Assembly (NCBI GenBank): GCA_944326455.1
Contig: CALVEA010000001.1
Location: forward strand, 62,001-126,000
DNA length: 64,000 nt
Source: Candidatus Gastranaerophilales bacterium
GTDB lineage: Bacteria; Cyanobacteriota; Vampirovibrionia; Gastranaerophilales; Gastranaerophilaceae
Direction of reading: 5' to 3'
A program made the translations under genes and the position numbers. The notes beneath the pieces are model-generated. The model worked only from the letters and a program-made list of their open reading frames with translations. It was not told the origin of the DNA and made no database searches. Positions 8,536-17,020 of the stretch are shown piece after piece. The number at the start of each line of letters is the position of its first letter. Within the stretch, counting starts at the first letter, position 1.

Positions 8536-9090
8536 ATGTCTAAGAAAGTCTCGTTGATAAAACTGTTTCTGATTTTTACAAAAATAGGCGCAATACTTTT
8601 AGGAGGCGGCTATGTAATCCTTCCTATAATGACAAGTGAGTTTGTTGATAAAAGAAAACTCGTGGAACATGACGATGTTATAGACTATTTTGCGCTTGCG
8701 CAGTCTTTACCGGGGATTATAGCCGCTAATATGTCAATGTTTATTGGCTATAAACTCCGCGGCAAATGGGGCGCCGTTGCTGCAATGATTGGAGTAACTT
8801 TTGTACCTTTTTGGTGTATTGTTCTGTTAGCCTCAATCATTTCCACACTGGTTAATAATACTTATGTCCTCAGCGCATTATGGGGTGTTGGAGTTTCTGT
8901 TATTGCGCTTATTATGCTTACAGTAAGAGAGATGTGGCAAAAATCCACGAGAAACGGATTTTTCTACACAATTTTTGCCCTGACACTGGGAACTCTTCTT
9001 GTATTTAAGCTCTCTCCAATACAAACAATTCTTTTATTTACATTTCTCGGAGTTGCCTATAAAAGAATTCGGGAGGGCAAAAAGATATGA
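8536..9090 (+). CDS. Chromate transporter-family protein, first half
   Basis: 184-residue membrane protein of the CHR family in its short, single-domain form. The signature FTKIGAILLGGGYVILPIM lies near the N-terminus, followed by LAQSLPGIIAANMS (the PGP-like region) and about five hydrophobic segments. Short CHR proteins normally occur as adjacent pairs that together equal one long ChrA; the second half follows with a 4-base ATGA overlap. Starts two bases after the bioB stop. The actual substrate (chromate, sulfate or another oxyanion) cannot be told from sequence. An involvement in sulfur supply for biotin synthesis would be speculation. Confidence 0.85.
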   Translation: MSKKVSLIKLFLIFTKIGAILLGGGYVILPIMTSEFVDKRKLVEHDDVIDYFALAQSLPGIIAANMSMFIGYKLRGKWGAVAAMIGVTFVPFWCIVLLASIISTLVNNTYVLSALWGVGVSVIALIMLTVREMWQKSTRNGFFYTIFALTLGTLLVFKLSPIQTILLFTFLGVAYKRIREGKKI

Positions 9091-9623
9091 TACTTATTCA
9101 TCTTTTTGTCGAATTCTTTAAAATCGGCATGTTCTCGTTCGGTGGCGGGTATGCAACAATACCTTTCCTTTACCATATATCACAGGTTTATAACTGGTAT
9201 TCAATAGACGAACTTACCCAGATGGTTGCTGTAGCATCAATTACTCCCGGTCCTGTCGGAATAAATGTTGCAACTTATGCAGGTTTAAAAAGTGCCGGAC
9301 TTTTGGGTTCAGCTCTCGCTACTGTTGCAGAGATGCTTCCGTCTCTGTTTTTGGTAATAATCGTTTCTAAATTATTGAAAAAATTCAGCGATAATTTTTA
9401 CGTTAAGTCAATAATAGAGACCCTAAAGCCTATCAGCTGCGCTCTTTTAACCTCGGTTGCCATCGGACTTTTGAAGCCGGAAATAAAGGACTTGAAAGCA
9501 ATGATTCTTCTTGCATTTCTACTCCTTATAAGCTGGAAATCAAAGAAAGACCCGCTTTTTTATATAGCATTAGCTGCCCTGATTGGAGTTATCCTGGCTC
9601 TGCCCCTTCAATACCAATTTTAA
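9087..9623 (+). CDS. Chromate transporter-family protein, second half
   Basis: 178-residue partner of the preceding CHR-domain protein. It shows the matching signature FFKIGMFSFGGGYATIPFL and the PGP motif in ASITPGPVGINVATYAG, with about five to six membrane segments. Its start overlaps the previous stop by 4 bases, implying translational coupling. Its 3' end overlaps the convergent minus-strand gene by 54 bases, so the two transcripts are antisense to each other at their ends. Confidence 0.85.
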   Translation: MILIHLFVEFFKIGMFSFGGGYATIPFLYHISQVYNWYSIDELTQMVAVASITPGPVGINVATYAGLKSAGLLGSALATVAEMLPSLFLVIIVSKLLKKFSDNFYVKSIIETLKPISCALLTSVAIGLLKPEIKDLKAMILLAFLLLISWKSKKDPLFYIALAALIGVILALPLQYQF

Positions 9624-10250
9624 CTCTACTCTTCTGCTTTTTCCATAATCTTCTTTCCCGTTTACTAAAACCGGTTCAGAAAAACTGGCACCTTCCACTA
9701 TAATCATTTTTCTTAATTTATTTCCGTTAGCTTTGTTATAAGGTGTATTTGTCATATAATTGGCAACCTCAAATGCACGGTTAAGCGAAAGTTCCATATT
9801 CTTCATATACTGCTCATCTTCTGAATATGTACCTTTGAATGTTTGAGAGTCTGTGTGCCCCTGTATAATAATTTTTGCAATATGTTCTTTTAAATACTCA
9901 TTTGAAAAAATCGAATTAAGGTAAATAGGTGCAAACTTGTCAAGATAAGCCTTTCCTTTGTCAGAAAGCTCGTAGGAATTAACCTCAAAAAGCTCCAAAT
10001 CAGAGATTTTTACAACTCCTGATGATGGATCAATATTTGCATCGATATTCTGCTCTTTTAATGTCTCTTGCAAATTCTTTGCCGCATTTTCTTTAGCAAT
10101 TTCCTGCTGAAATTTATCATAGTGGCTTGTCATATAGGTATAGAAAAATAGGACAATAAAAACCAATACAAGACCGGTCATAAGGTCTGTCATTGTGACC
10201 CAAAAAATATTTTCATCAGCATTTGCATCTGTTTTTGGACGTATTCTCAT
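9570..10250 (-). CDS. MotB/OmpA-like stator protein (ZorB-like)
   Basis: 226 residues. A short basic N-terminus is followed by one membrane segment (about residues 15-42) with the proton-channel motif FWVTMTDLMTG, in which Asp22 is the likely proton-carrying residue. The C-terminal part is an OmpA/MotB peptidoglycan-binding domain with IIIQGHTDSQ and LSLNRAFEVANYM and a final KSRRVELKLVL. Together with the MotA-like gene eight bases upstream it forms an inner-membrane proton-driven motor unit. The W-x3-T-D-L-M arrangement and gene pairing recall ZorB of Zorya defence systems (family knowledge), but no zorC, zorD or zorE is nearby, so a defence role is unproven. Confidence 0.8.
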   Translation of the reverse strand: MRIRPKTDANADENIFWVTMTDLMTGLVLVFIVLFFYTYMTSHYDKFQQEIAKENAAKNLQETLKEQNIDANIDPSSGVVKISDLELFEVNSYELSDKGKAYLDKFAPIYLNSIFSNEYLKEHIAKIIIQGHTDSQTFKGTYSEDEQYMKNMELSLNRAFEVANYMTNTPYNKANGNKLRKMIIVEGASFSEPVLVNGKEDYGKSRRVELKLVLKGQSQDNSNQGS

Positions 10251-10257
10251 CTTTTAC

Positions 10258-11136
10258 CTAAAATAATTTATCTACCACATCTCCGCCATGTCCCTTATCC
10301 ATAGATTCATTCAATTTGTTTAAACTGTATAAAATATTTTCAAGATAAGGCGTAGTAATTTCATTTATTGATTTTGATACCGCTTTTGCAAAGTCATCCG
10401 GCAAAGATTTCAGAATCCTTTCATTGCTTACATTCTGGACTTTTGATTCTTTAACCAAATCTAACAAGAACTGCTCACTTGTGCAGACATCAAATAATCT
10501 TATGAATTCCTTTTGAATTAGAAGATAATATTTTTTACATTTTCTGTTGTAGAGAATTTTTTCAAAAAATATAAACAGCAAAGAATACCCGACCGCAAAT
10601 ACGGAACATAAAGCTGCAAGCTGAATATTCGCCATAAGATTAGTTAATGCAGATTCTACATCGCTGGAGGTAAAATCCAAGCCCGTGAACGCTATAGCCA
10701 TTTTTAAAAACGTAAAAAACGGACCTAAGCCGGTTAAAAGAGTCGGCATAACCTGAATAAATTTATGATTGATATTTGAATTTATTAAAGTATCTTCATT
10801 GAAAAAATACGAAGAATCAATTGTCAAATATATTTCCGGTGCATAACTTCCGGAGGTATTGGTTTTCTGGGCTACAAACAATTTTTCAGGAAAAACCAAT
10901 GCTTTTTTAAAATCTTCCCAGCTGGTTGTTGTGTAAGAATTTGTTGACATAAACTCATCGAGCTGCTGGAATCTGTATGAAATCTCTTTCTTATTCAAAG
11001 ATTTTAAAAATTCATATACAGATTTAAGATTTTTTTCCACTTTTGCATAATTTCTTAAAACAGTCATTATAAAAAACAGGAAAAATACTGTTATTATAAG
11101 TATTGCAGGCTCTGTAACTATTCCTAATATAGTCAT
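10258..11136 (-). CDS. MotA/TolQ/ExbB-type proton channel protein (ZorA-like)
   Basis: 292 residues with three clear hydrophobic segments: residues ~8-29 (AILIITVFFLFFIMTVL), ~128-155 (VMPTLLTGLGPFFTFLKMA) and ~175-200 (ALCSVFAVGYSLLFIFF). The pair PTLLTGLGPFFTF / SVFAVGYSLLF is where MotA/TolQ proteins line the ion path. A ~90-residue cytoplasmic tail follows; it is far shorter than the long coiled-coil tail of canonical ZorA. Good ribosome site (CGGAGT). Forms a two-gene operon with the MotB-like protein, divergent from the large zinc-ribbon protein. Identity as a generic proton-channel subunit is fairly secure; Zorya-like is an inference. Confidence 0.72.
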   Translation of the reverse strand: MTILGIVTEPAILIITVFFLFFIMTVLRNYAKVEKNLKSVYEFLKSLNKKEISYRFQQLDEFMSTNSYTTTSWEDFKKALVFPEKLFVAQKTNTSGSYAPEIYLTIDSSYFFNEDTLINSNINHKFIQVMPTLLTGLGPFFTFLKMAIAFTGLDFTSSDVESALTNLMANIQLAALCSVFAVGYSLLFIFFEKILYNRKCKKYYLLIQKEFIRLFDVCTSEQFLLDLVKESKVQNVSNERILKSLPDDFAKAVSKSINEITTPYLENILYSLNKLNESMDKGHGGDVVDKLF

Positions 11137-11190
11137 AATTTAAACTCCGTAAATCTCTCATTAGAATTATAGCATAAACCGTTTAGATTA

Positions 11191-11219
11191 TTTAACTATT
11201 AAGATTTTTGAACTATAAT
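11191..11219 (+). promoter_or_regulatory. Promoter of the zinc-ribbon protein gene
   Basis: TTTAAC, a 17-base spacer, then a perfect TATAAT, 30 bases before the TTG start at 11249. The divergent MotA-like gene starts at 11136, so control could be shared. Confidence 0.55.
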
Positions 11220-11248
11220 AGACATAGGTTACGAGGAAGATTAGTTAA

Positions 11249-14200
11249 TTGAGTATGGAATGTCCAAAATGCCACACCAAGCTTGATGATAATCAAACTG
11301 TATGTCCTAGGTGTCATAAGGTTTTACTCTTGGAGTGCCCAAATTGTAAGAATTTGAGCGAATCTGCGGTGTGTGAAAAATGCGGATACACTATAGTAGT
11401 TAAATGCTCCAAGTGCGGGAAAATTAATCCTGTCACAAAAGAAAAATGCTCAAAATGCGGCTTTCCCGTAAAAACAAGTCTTGCCTATCAAGAATGCGAA
11501 TCAGATGATTTTGCGTCCATTATTGTTAAATTTGGAGCTTTAAAAAATATTAGACGGCTGCTAAAATCACAAGAACTCTATTCAAAATTTTATTACAGGC
11601 TTAAAAATCTCCTGCTTGCACAACTCAAAGGTGTTGATTGCAAATTAATAATATATAATGATGTTTTTGTTATTAATATGAACAAAGAACTCTCTTTTGC
11701 AACATCATCAAATAAAGCAGCAAGGCTTGCAATAAAAGTTGTTAACGCATTTTCTGAACTAAATAATAACATAGTTGAAGAACTTTCTTCGCCGCTGAAT
11801 CTGTCACTTACGATAGTAAAAAAATCATCAGAAAACTTGCAAGATCTTATTGAATATGAGAATAATGTTAAGCTTTTAAATATTAAAAAATCTAATAAAA
11901 AATACCTGCTGGGACTCAAAATTATACTGGATCAAGATGTCTGCGATAATATAGGAAAAAATTATAAGACAGACTCATTGTACTCTATAGAAGAAAACGG
12001 CAGAACAATAGTGTTTTATGAAATTGTTCTGGATGATTATGTACTGCCTCCTTCTAAAGATGATGACGAGAATATAGCTCCGGTTCATAAAGCAAGTTTG
12101 CCAAAATCAAAACCAGAAAATGAAGAAAAAGATATCTATGCCTTCAAAGTATTTGATATTAATGCAAAATGTACTTTCGACAGAGTCCCGGCAGCTTCAC
12201 TCTTAAATAGGATGTCTGCATTGGATTTTGTAAATAAAGATAAAATCCTTGCAATCAGAGGAGATTGCAATCTGCAGCCAAGCAGCCAAGACTTAGTAAA
12301 ATTCTTTGAGAGTAAAGATTACAAGGTATTGAGTGTTACATGCACAGAGAGCATGAACTATAAACCTTGGGGCTTTTTTGATGCTGTACTTAGAGATTTT
12401 TGGAGATTGTCTTTTCACAATAAATTTAATCAGGGACTAGATATAAAAAATCATAAAGCTCTTTTTGACTTACTTATGTTTAAGCCTGTAAAAGCAATGT
12501 CTCCTGAAGATGCAAGATTTGCATACATGGAACATATTGGCAAATTCTTGTCATCTCTGCAAAAAACCGTAATATTGGTTGAAGGTTTTGAATATCTTGA
12601 TGACACATCCATACAAACTCTGGAACTCTATTTTGACAGATTCAAAAATATTAAGACAAACTTTGTATTTGTTACTTCCAGTGAACATGCTGTCCATACC
12701 AAAATAAAAGGTCTTTTAAGAACCCCTTGTTATACTGAAATCACTTTAAAGAAATCCTCTATCGACTCATTGTTATCAACTCTTAAATCTGATGCTGCAG
12801 ATTTTATACAATCTTTCTACTTTGAAAAAATCAGAGAAAATTTTGACGGCTCGCTGCTCTATTTTGAAACCGCATTGAGCTACTTGAAAGAAACCAATGT
12901 TCTACTTGATTTTGACAACAAACTTATAATAAAAAGTCACAAGTCCGTTATTCTACCGAGTAGTTTAAAGGATTTATATAAAGCTAAAATTAAACACTTA
13001 AGCAAAAATATGGACTTGTCTTTAATTCTTGCATATTCAGCTATTCTTAGTTCAAGAATTGATTTTCAGACTCTTGCAGCACTTGAAATCAAGGATATAG
13101 AGAAAAATGCAAAATTGTTACAAGATGCAGGTTTAGCTCGCGTAATAGATGGAATAATATATATAAATAATTACAACCTGGTTTCAAGTGTTGTCCTGGC
13201 ATCGCTTAAGAAAGATATCCTTGAATTCTTATGCAAAAACATACTTGCAAAAATAGGAAAAGGGCTTGATGATACTTCGTCAATCACAGTAATGGGCAAG
13301 CTGTCCTGCTTTAAAGAAGAGTATCTCCTATTGTGGCGAAATTCTCAGTTTGGAATGAATACAGGTGACTATGATGCATACTTAAAAAATTGCCTGGGAT
13401 TTCTCTCCCTTGTCGAGCATATAGGTGATTTAGACCCGGAAGCTGTTGAAAATAACAAAAAAGAAGTATACAGCAACATCTTGTTATGTCTTTACAGTTA
13501 TTCTCCTGCAAAAATTTACTATATAGAAAATCTCCTCCTTGCGGATGCTATAAAAGAGGGTGACGACGAAAAAATTGTAAAACTTTCAAACTTAATGCTT
13601 CAAGGGGCTTTGATATCGTCCAATTATACAGATGCTCTTTCGCTTCTGCACAATATTTTATCAAGAATGCAGCAGCCTGTAATGCTTGTTGACGGCGCAG
13701 TTAACACGAAATTCCTTCTGCTCTCCCTTGTAAATATTGAGATTTTGTATAATATAGGTGATTTTCGACAATGTGCCGATACAGCGTCTGAAATCCTTGA
13801 TGTACTAACACCGGAGATTCTCGACAAAGTTAAGCCTGCCAGCTTTTCTGCCAATCTGTTTGTTTCTCATATTCTAGAAACCTTTAGGCTTGCAGGTTTT
13901 GCAAAACTTTATCTTTTGGATAAAGACCTGGATGAATTTTTTGAAAAAATTAAACTTTCTCTTAATGCAGAGCTGCCGGAAAAAGATTGTATACTCACGG
14001 TAAAAGACTACTTGGCAGGGAAAGAATACGCTGTATCTAATATTGAAAGCGCATCCCCATTCTCTAAAGTTATATTTTTGATTTTGCAAGAAATTTCAGT
14101 ATTAAACGACGATTACAAACGTTTTGCACAAAATATATACCAAGCAAAGTTATTAGCTGCAGATTTACACCAGTATGAATTTGAGTTATTCTGCGATTTG

Positions 14201-14563
14201 TTAATTGCTTATGCATACTCAAAAATAGGTATTCCGCAAAAAGCCCAGTCAATTTATACAGATGTTCTCAACAAGGCAGAAAAGTCTGCTATGTTTAATA
14301 CCCTGACTCTTGCGAGATATTTTGCGGCAAAACTAAAATTGGCTTCTCAAAAAACTGATGAAGCGTTCCTATATATTAACGACACCCTTGCAATGCTTCA
14401 AAAATTTAACAACCAATCAAAAATCATCTATGCTCTTTTTGAAAAGCTCTACATACAGGCAGCCCAAGAGCAAGGCTTTGCTGCCGTTGATGTAGAATCT
14501 GAGAATCAGAAACTTCTAGCCGTTAATTCCGATAATGCTCTTTCCCGTATACTTAGCGATTAA
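11249..14563 (+). CDS. Zinc-ribbon protein with degenerate cyclase-like and NTPase-like domains and helical repeats
   Basis: 1,104 residues. Six CxxC pairs (Cys5/8, 19/22, 30/33, 42/45, 53/56, 67/70) form about three zinc ribbons. Residues ~85-265 resemble a class III nucleotidyl cyclase fold in pattern (KLIIYNDVFVINMN, then ARLAIKVVNAFSELN, then LNLSLTI), without visible catalytic Asp pair. Residues ~320-560 resemble the STAND-type ATPase that follows such cyclases: VILVEGFEYLDDTSIQTLEL looks like a Walker B region, but the expected Walker A position reads IRGDCNLQPSSQD and lacks GK[ST]. The remaining ~540 residues are all-helical, TPR-like. This order (zinc ribbon, cyclase, ATPase, TPR) is known in bacterial signalling proteins; here both enzymes look inactivated, suggesting a scaffold. 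The TTG start has GAGGAAGA eight bases upstream; ATG 11255 is the alternative. Confidence 0.72.
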   Translation: MSMECPKCHTKLDDNQTVCPRCHKVLLLECPNCKNLSESAVCEKCGYTIVVKCSKCGKINPVTKEKCSKCGFPVKTSLAYQECESDDFASIIVKFGALKNIRRLLKSQELYSKFYYRLKNLLLAQLKGVDCKLIIYNDVFVINMNKELSFATSSNKAARLAIKVVNAFSELNNNIVEELSSPLNLSLTIVKKSSENLQDLIEYENNVKLLNIKKSNKKYLLGLKIILDQDVCDNIGKNYKTDSLYSIEENGRTIVFYEIVLDDYVLPPSKDDDENIAPVHKASLPKSKPENEEKDIYAFKVFDINAKCTFDRVPAASLLNRMSALDFVNKDKILAIRGDCNLQPSSQDLVKFFESKDYKVLSVTCTESMNYKPWGFFDAVLRDFWRLSFHNKFNQGLDIKNHKALFDLLMFKPVKAMSPEDARFAYMEHIGKFLSSLQKTVILVEGFEYLDDTSIQTLELYFDRFKNIKTNFVFVTSSEHAVHTKIKGLLRTPCYTEITLKKSSIDSLLSTLKSDAADFIQSFYFEKIRENFDGSLLYFETALSYLKETNVLLDFDNKLIIKSHKSVILPSSLKDLYKAKIKHLSKNMDLSLILAYSAILSSRIDFQTLAALEIKDIEKNAKLLQDAGLARVIDGIIYINNYNLVSSVVLASLKKDILEFLCKNILAKIGKGLDDTSSITVMGKLSCFKEEYLLLWRNSQFGMNTGDYDAYLKNCLGFLSLVEHIGDLDPEAVENNKKEVYSNILLCLYSYSPAKIYYIENLLLADAIKEGDDEKIVKLSNLMLQGALISSNYTDALSLLHNILSRMQQPVMLVDGAVNTKFLLLSLVNIEILYNIGDFRQCADTASEILDVLTPEILDKVKPASFSANLFVSHILETFRLAGFAKLYLLDKDLDEFFEKIKLSLNAELPEKDCILTVKDYLAGKEYAVSNIESASPFSKVIFLILQEISVLNDDYKRFAQNIYQAKLLAADLHQYEFELFCDLLIAYAYSKIGIPQKAQSIYTDVLNKAEKSAMFNTLTLARYFAAKLKLASQKTDEAFLYINDTLAMLQKFNNQSKIIYALFEKLYIQAAQEQGFAAVDVESENQKLLAVNSDNALSRILSD

Positions 14564-14646
14564 TGTTTTTTCTCGCAAATGCTTGGAATACCAATAAATG
14601 CTAAGTAAAAAACGCAACCTAACAATACTACATTAACTAATTCCAT
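14560..14646 (-). CDS. 28-residue small membrane protein
   Basis: A short frame with an ideal ribosome site (AAAGGAG seven bases before ATG). It encodes a single hydrophobic helix, MELVNVVLLGCVFYLAFIGI, then a polar tail PSICEKKH. The stop overlaps the stop of the convergent large gene by a few bases. The size, ribosome site, one membrane segment and Lys-Lys tail are what real small membrane proteins look like. No conserved partner is visible and function is unknown. Chance occurrence cannot be excluded at this length. Confidence 0.45.
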   Translation of the reverse strand: MELVNVVLLGCVFYLAFIGIPSICEKKH

Positions 14647-14754
14647 CTTTAGACTCCTTTTCTTAAAATACAGGTCTCTATATACTTAATTCCACATTTT
14701 GGCAAATCGATAACGCTTTTTTTGAAAATTGTTACAATTCTTTACAATTCATGG

Positions 14755-14784
14755 TTTACATGTATTGCTTTTTGAGTGTACAAT
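14755..14784 (+). promoter_or_regulatory. Promoter
   Basis: TTTACA, an 18-base spacer, then TACAAT, 19 bases before the start at 14804. Two direct copies of TTACAATTC (14732-14740 and 14742-14750) lie just upstream of the -35. Confidence 0.45.
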
Positions 14785-14803
14785 CATGTCAGGAGGCTTT
14801 ATC

Positions 14804-15448
14804 TTGTCTAAAAGCTACGAAAGTTTTAATAATTCGGAAACATCATTCAGAAAATCCACACTAATCCAGGAGAGAATCGGGCTTGTATCAACCCACATGT
14901 ACAAGCAATTTTTAGACTACCAGCACGCAACGCTGAACACTACTGAAATTTTTTCTGAAATGATAGACAACCTTAAAGCTATTGCGGATTCTTTAAAACA
15001 GGCTTTTTCATCAAGGGGAATAACAACAGAAAATATTTATGTTGAACACGATAAGGAAAAAAGTGTTGTTATAATCAATATTCTCTGGCATACAATAAGT
15101 CTGACCACCAGGTGTAATTATGAGCCGCAAGCCTTATTCAGAGAAAATAATCCTCCGATGTTTTCCGGGCGTATAATGGCAATTAACGGGAATTATAACG
15201 AGCTTATGGAAGGAATTACTTCCCGTAAGGATATGATGGAGAGACTTCTTGATAAAGAAGTTGCTTCTCTTTTTGTTCCTGCCGACAAAACTCAGAATTC
15301 TATTTTTAAAATCAGACACCTCTCAAACAGAGAATTTTTCTTAAACTCCTCTGATGCATCACGAGAATTTGTTCTAAAAGTTGTTGAAACAATCTGCGGC
15401 GGAGGTTTGTACCACGAAGAAGGCACAAGAAAAAGTTTTAATATATAA
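14804..15448 (+). CDS. Hypothetical protein
   Basis: 214 residues, no signal peptide or membrane segment. The frame is open from 14729, but a strong AGGAGG (14791-14796) sits seven bases before a TTG at 14804, while the ATG at 14786 lies on top of that ribosome site. I therefore place the start at the TTG. The protein has a helical N-terminal half (ERIGLVSTHMYKQFLDYQHATLN, split here only by my reading) and a mixed alpha/beta C-terminal half with strands VVIINILWHTISL and SGRIMAING. No family recognised. It precedes thiS by 63 bases; a link to thiamine synthesis is not supported by anything in the sequence. Confidence 0.7.
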   Translation: MSKSYESFNNSETSFRKSTLIQERIGLVSTHMYKQFLDYQHATLNTTEIFSEMIDNLKAIADSLKQAFSSRGITTENIYVEHDKEKSVVIINILWHTISLTTRCNYEPQALFRENNPPMFSGRIMAINGNYNELMEGITSRKDMMERLLDKEVASLFVPADKTQNSIFKIRHLSNREFFLNSSDASREFVLKVVETICGGGLYHEEGTRKSFNI

Positions 15449-15511
15449 GATAGCGGCTTATAAGCCTGCAAAAATTAATAGTGGTTTTTTATTATATTAT
15501 GGAGTGTAAAA

Positions 15512-15709
15512 ATGCATATAAAGGTTAATGGCAAGCCTGTTGAGCTGGAATACGAGATGACTGTAGGTGAATTTGTCCAGGATAGGGCGCTAAAAGGGAT
15601 GTTTGCTATAGAAAAGAACCTCAAAATTATTAACAAAGAAGATTATTCAACAGAACTTCTTCAAGAAGGAGATTCTATTGAAATCGTCGGCTTTGTCGGC
15701 GGGGGCTAG
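15512..15709 (+). CDS. thiS: Sulfur carrier protein ThiS
   Basis: 65-residue ubiquitin-fold protein that carries sulfur as a C-terminal thiocarboxylate for thiazole synthesis. It ends in the required Gly-Gly (IVGFVGGG) and begins with the typical IKVNGKPVEL strand; a GDSIEIV strand precedes the tail. Ribosome site TGGAGTG. Followed after 64 bases by its activating enzyme gene thiF. thiG and thiH are not in the window. Confidence 0.92.
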   Translation: MHIKVNGKPVELEYEMTVGEFVQDRALKGMFAIEKNLKIINKEDYSTELLQEGDSIEIVGFVGGG

Positions 15710-15773
15710 GGATAAATAAGAATGGTAAGCAGATAGGAGAAATTCACTATTCTACATCATAAGGAAATTTCAA

Positions 15774-16454
15774 TTGAACAGATATTTAAAAAATAATTTA
15801 TCAAAAGAAATACAGGAAAAACTTCAATCCACAAAGGTTCTTATCTGCGGCTGCGGCGGGCTGGGTTCCGGAGTTATCTCAAATCTTGCGGGGCTTGGAA
15901 TAGGAACTCTCGGGCTTTGTGATTTTGATAAGGTAGAAATAACAAACCTCAACAGACAATTTATACATAAATACGAAAATATAGGCAAATTCAAAACCGA
16001 ATCTGCCCGGGAATGGATAAAATCATATAATCCTGATATTGAGGTTAAAACCTATGCCGAACCGGCTAAAGAATGGATGTTTAGCGAGTATGATATAGCT
16101 GTTGACTGTACAGATAATTTTAAAACAAAATTCCAACTCAATGACTTTGCACTGAATACCGATAAACCTCTTGTGCATGCCGGAGTACAAGGAGAACATG
16201 GACAAGTTATGTCTATTATTCCGCACCAAACCGCTTGTTTGAGGTGTGTACTTGGTGATAATTCAGAAGAGACTGAAAATTCAGGGGTTATATCTCCGGT
16301 TGTTAATACTATTGCAGCTATAGAGAGTCTTGAGGTATTTAAGTTAATTTCCGACAAAGAAAATGCCCTTTTAAATAAAGTATTATTTATTAATTTTAAA
16401 AACTACTCTTTTAAAACAATTGATTTTTCTAAAAATCCGCATTGTATTTGCTAA
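15774..16454 (+). CDS. thiF: ThiF/MoeB/HesA-family adenylyltransferase
   Basis: E1-like enzyme that adenylates the C-terminus of ThiS. 226 residues from a TTG start preceded by AAGGAAA. The nucleotide-binding loop is GCGGLGSG near residue 25, the substrate/Mg motif is DFDKVEITNLNRQ, and the catalytic-region Asp is in AVDCTDN. The zinc-binding pairs of this family are CLRC and a C-terminal one that here reads CIC at the very end, one residue shorter than the usual CxxC. So zinc binding by the tail may be altered, although the gene is otherwise complete. Adjacent to thiS, which fixes its role as ThiF rather than MoeB with good probability. Confidence 0.88.
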   Translation: MNRYLKNNLSKEIQEKLQSTKVLICGCGGLGSGVISNLAGLGIGTLGLCDFDKVEITNLNRQFIHKYENIGKFKTESAREWIKSYNPDIEVKTYAEPAKEWMFSEYDIAVDCTDNFKTKFQLNDFALNTDKPLVHAGVQGEHGQVMSIIPHQTACLRCVLGDNSEETENSGVISPVVNTIAAIESLEVFKLISDKENALLNKVLFINFKNYSFKTIDFSKNPHCIC

Positions 16455-16502
16455 AATTGTTACAAACCTATTGATTCTGATTTTTTTTTGTGGTTATTTA
16501 TA

Positions 16503-16564
16503 ATCAGGCAGATCATATCCTCTTGGGTCTGTCTGATATAGGGATTAAGCGGCTAAATCTCTAT
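16503..16564 (+). promoter_or_regulatory. Two tandem hairpins in the rpsP leader
   Basis: Two abutting hairpins: ATCAGGCAGA/TCTGTCTGAT (16503-16537, one G-U pair) and ATAGGGATT/AATCTCTAT (16538-16564, one G-U pair). They end 32 bases before the rpsP ATG. There is no U-run after them, so they look like a structured leader rather than a terminator, possibly for autoregulation by ribosomal proteins (inference). Confidence 0.45.
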
Positions 16565-16596
16565 GAATGTTAAATTGATAAAGAAGGAATTTAGAA

Positions 16597-17001
16597 ATGT
16601 TAAAAATCAGATTAAAAAGACTCGGTGCTAAAAAAGCTCCTACATACAGAGTTATCGTTATTAACTCAACAACAAAAAGAGAAGGTAAACCTGTTGAAGA
16701 ATTAGGTTATTATAACCCTAAAACTAAAGAAATGAAATTAAACAAAGAACACGCTCTTGAATGGATTAAGAAAGGTGCTCAGCCTACAGATACAGTTAAG
16801 TATCTTATTGCAAACTGCAATGATGACGGTTCTTTGAACTATAAAAAATCTGAAAAAGTTAAATTATCTAAAAAAGCTTTGGCTAAGAAAGCTGAAGCAG
16901 AAGCTAAGGCTGCAGAAGAAGCAAAAGCTGCTGAGGAAGCTGCAAAAGCAGCTGCAGAAGCTGAGGCTGCTCCGGCTGAAGAACCGGCTGCGGAAGCTTA
17001 A
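16597..17001 (+). CDS. rpsP: Ribosomal protein bS16 with Ala/Glu-rich tail
   Basis: Small-subunit ribosomal protein. The first ~85 residues match bS16 ([20 protein letters not shown], then [15 protein letters not shown]). The remaining ~50 residues are an Ala/Glu/Lys-rich extension, making the protein 134 residues instead of the usual 80-90; such disordered tails are seen in other lineages. Good ribosome site (AAGGAA). It is monocistronic here: a strong terminator follows, and the usual companions rimM, trmD and rplS are absent. Confidence 0.96.
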   Translation: MLKIRLKRLGAKKAPTYRVIVINSTTKREGKPVEELGYYNPKTKEMKLNKEHALEWIKKGAQPTDTVKYLIANCNDDGSLNYKKSEKVKLSKKALAKKAEAEAKAAEEAKAAEEAAKAAAEAEAAPAEEPAAEA

Positions 17002-17020
17002 TCTAATTATCAAAGGATTA

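Noticed and set aside
9570..14563. A complete Zorya anti-phage system
   Set aside because: Only ZorA/ZorB-like motor genes are present. The neighbouring large protein has no helicase, nuclease or ZorC/ZorE-like features, and the ZorA-like tail is too short. Kept only as a motor pair.
14729..14804. ATG 14786 or earlier codons as the start of the hypothetical gene at 14804
   Set aside because: The AGGAGG ribosome site lies downstream of ATG 14786 and is correctly spaced only for TTG 14804.
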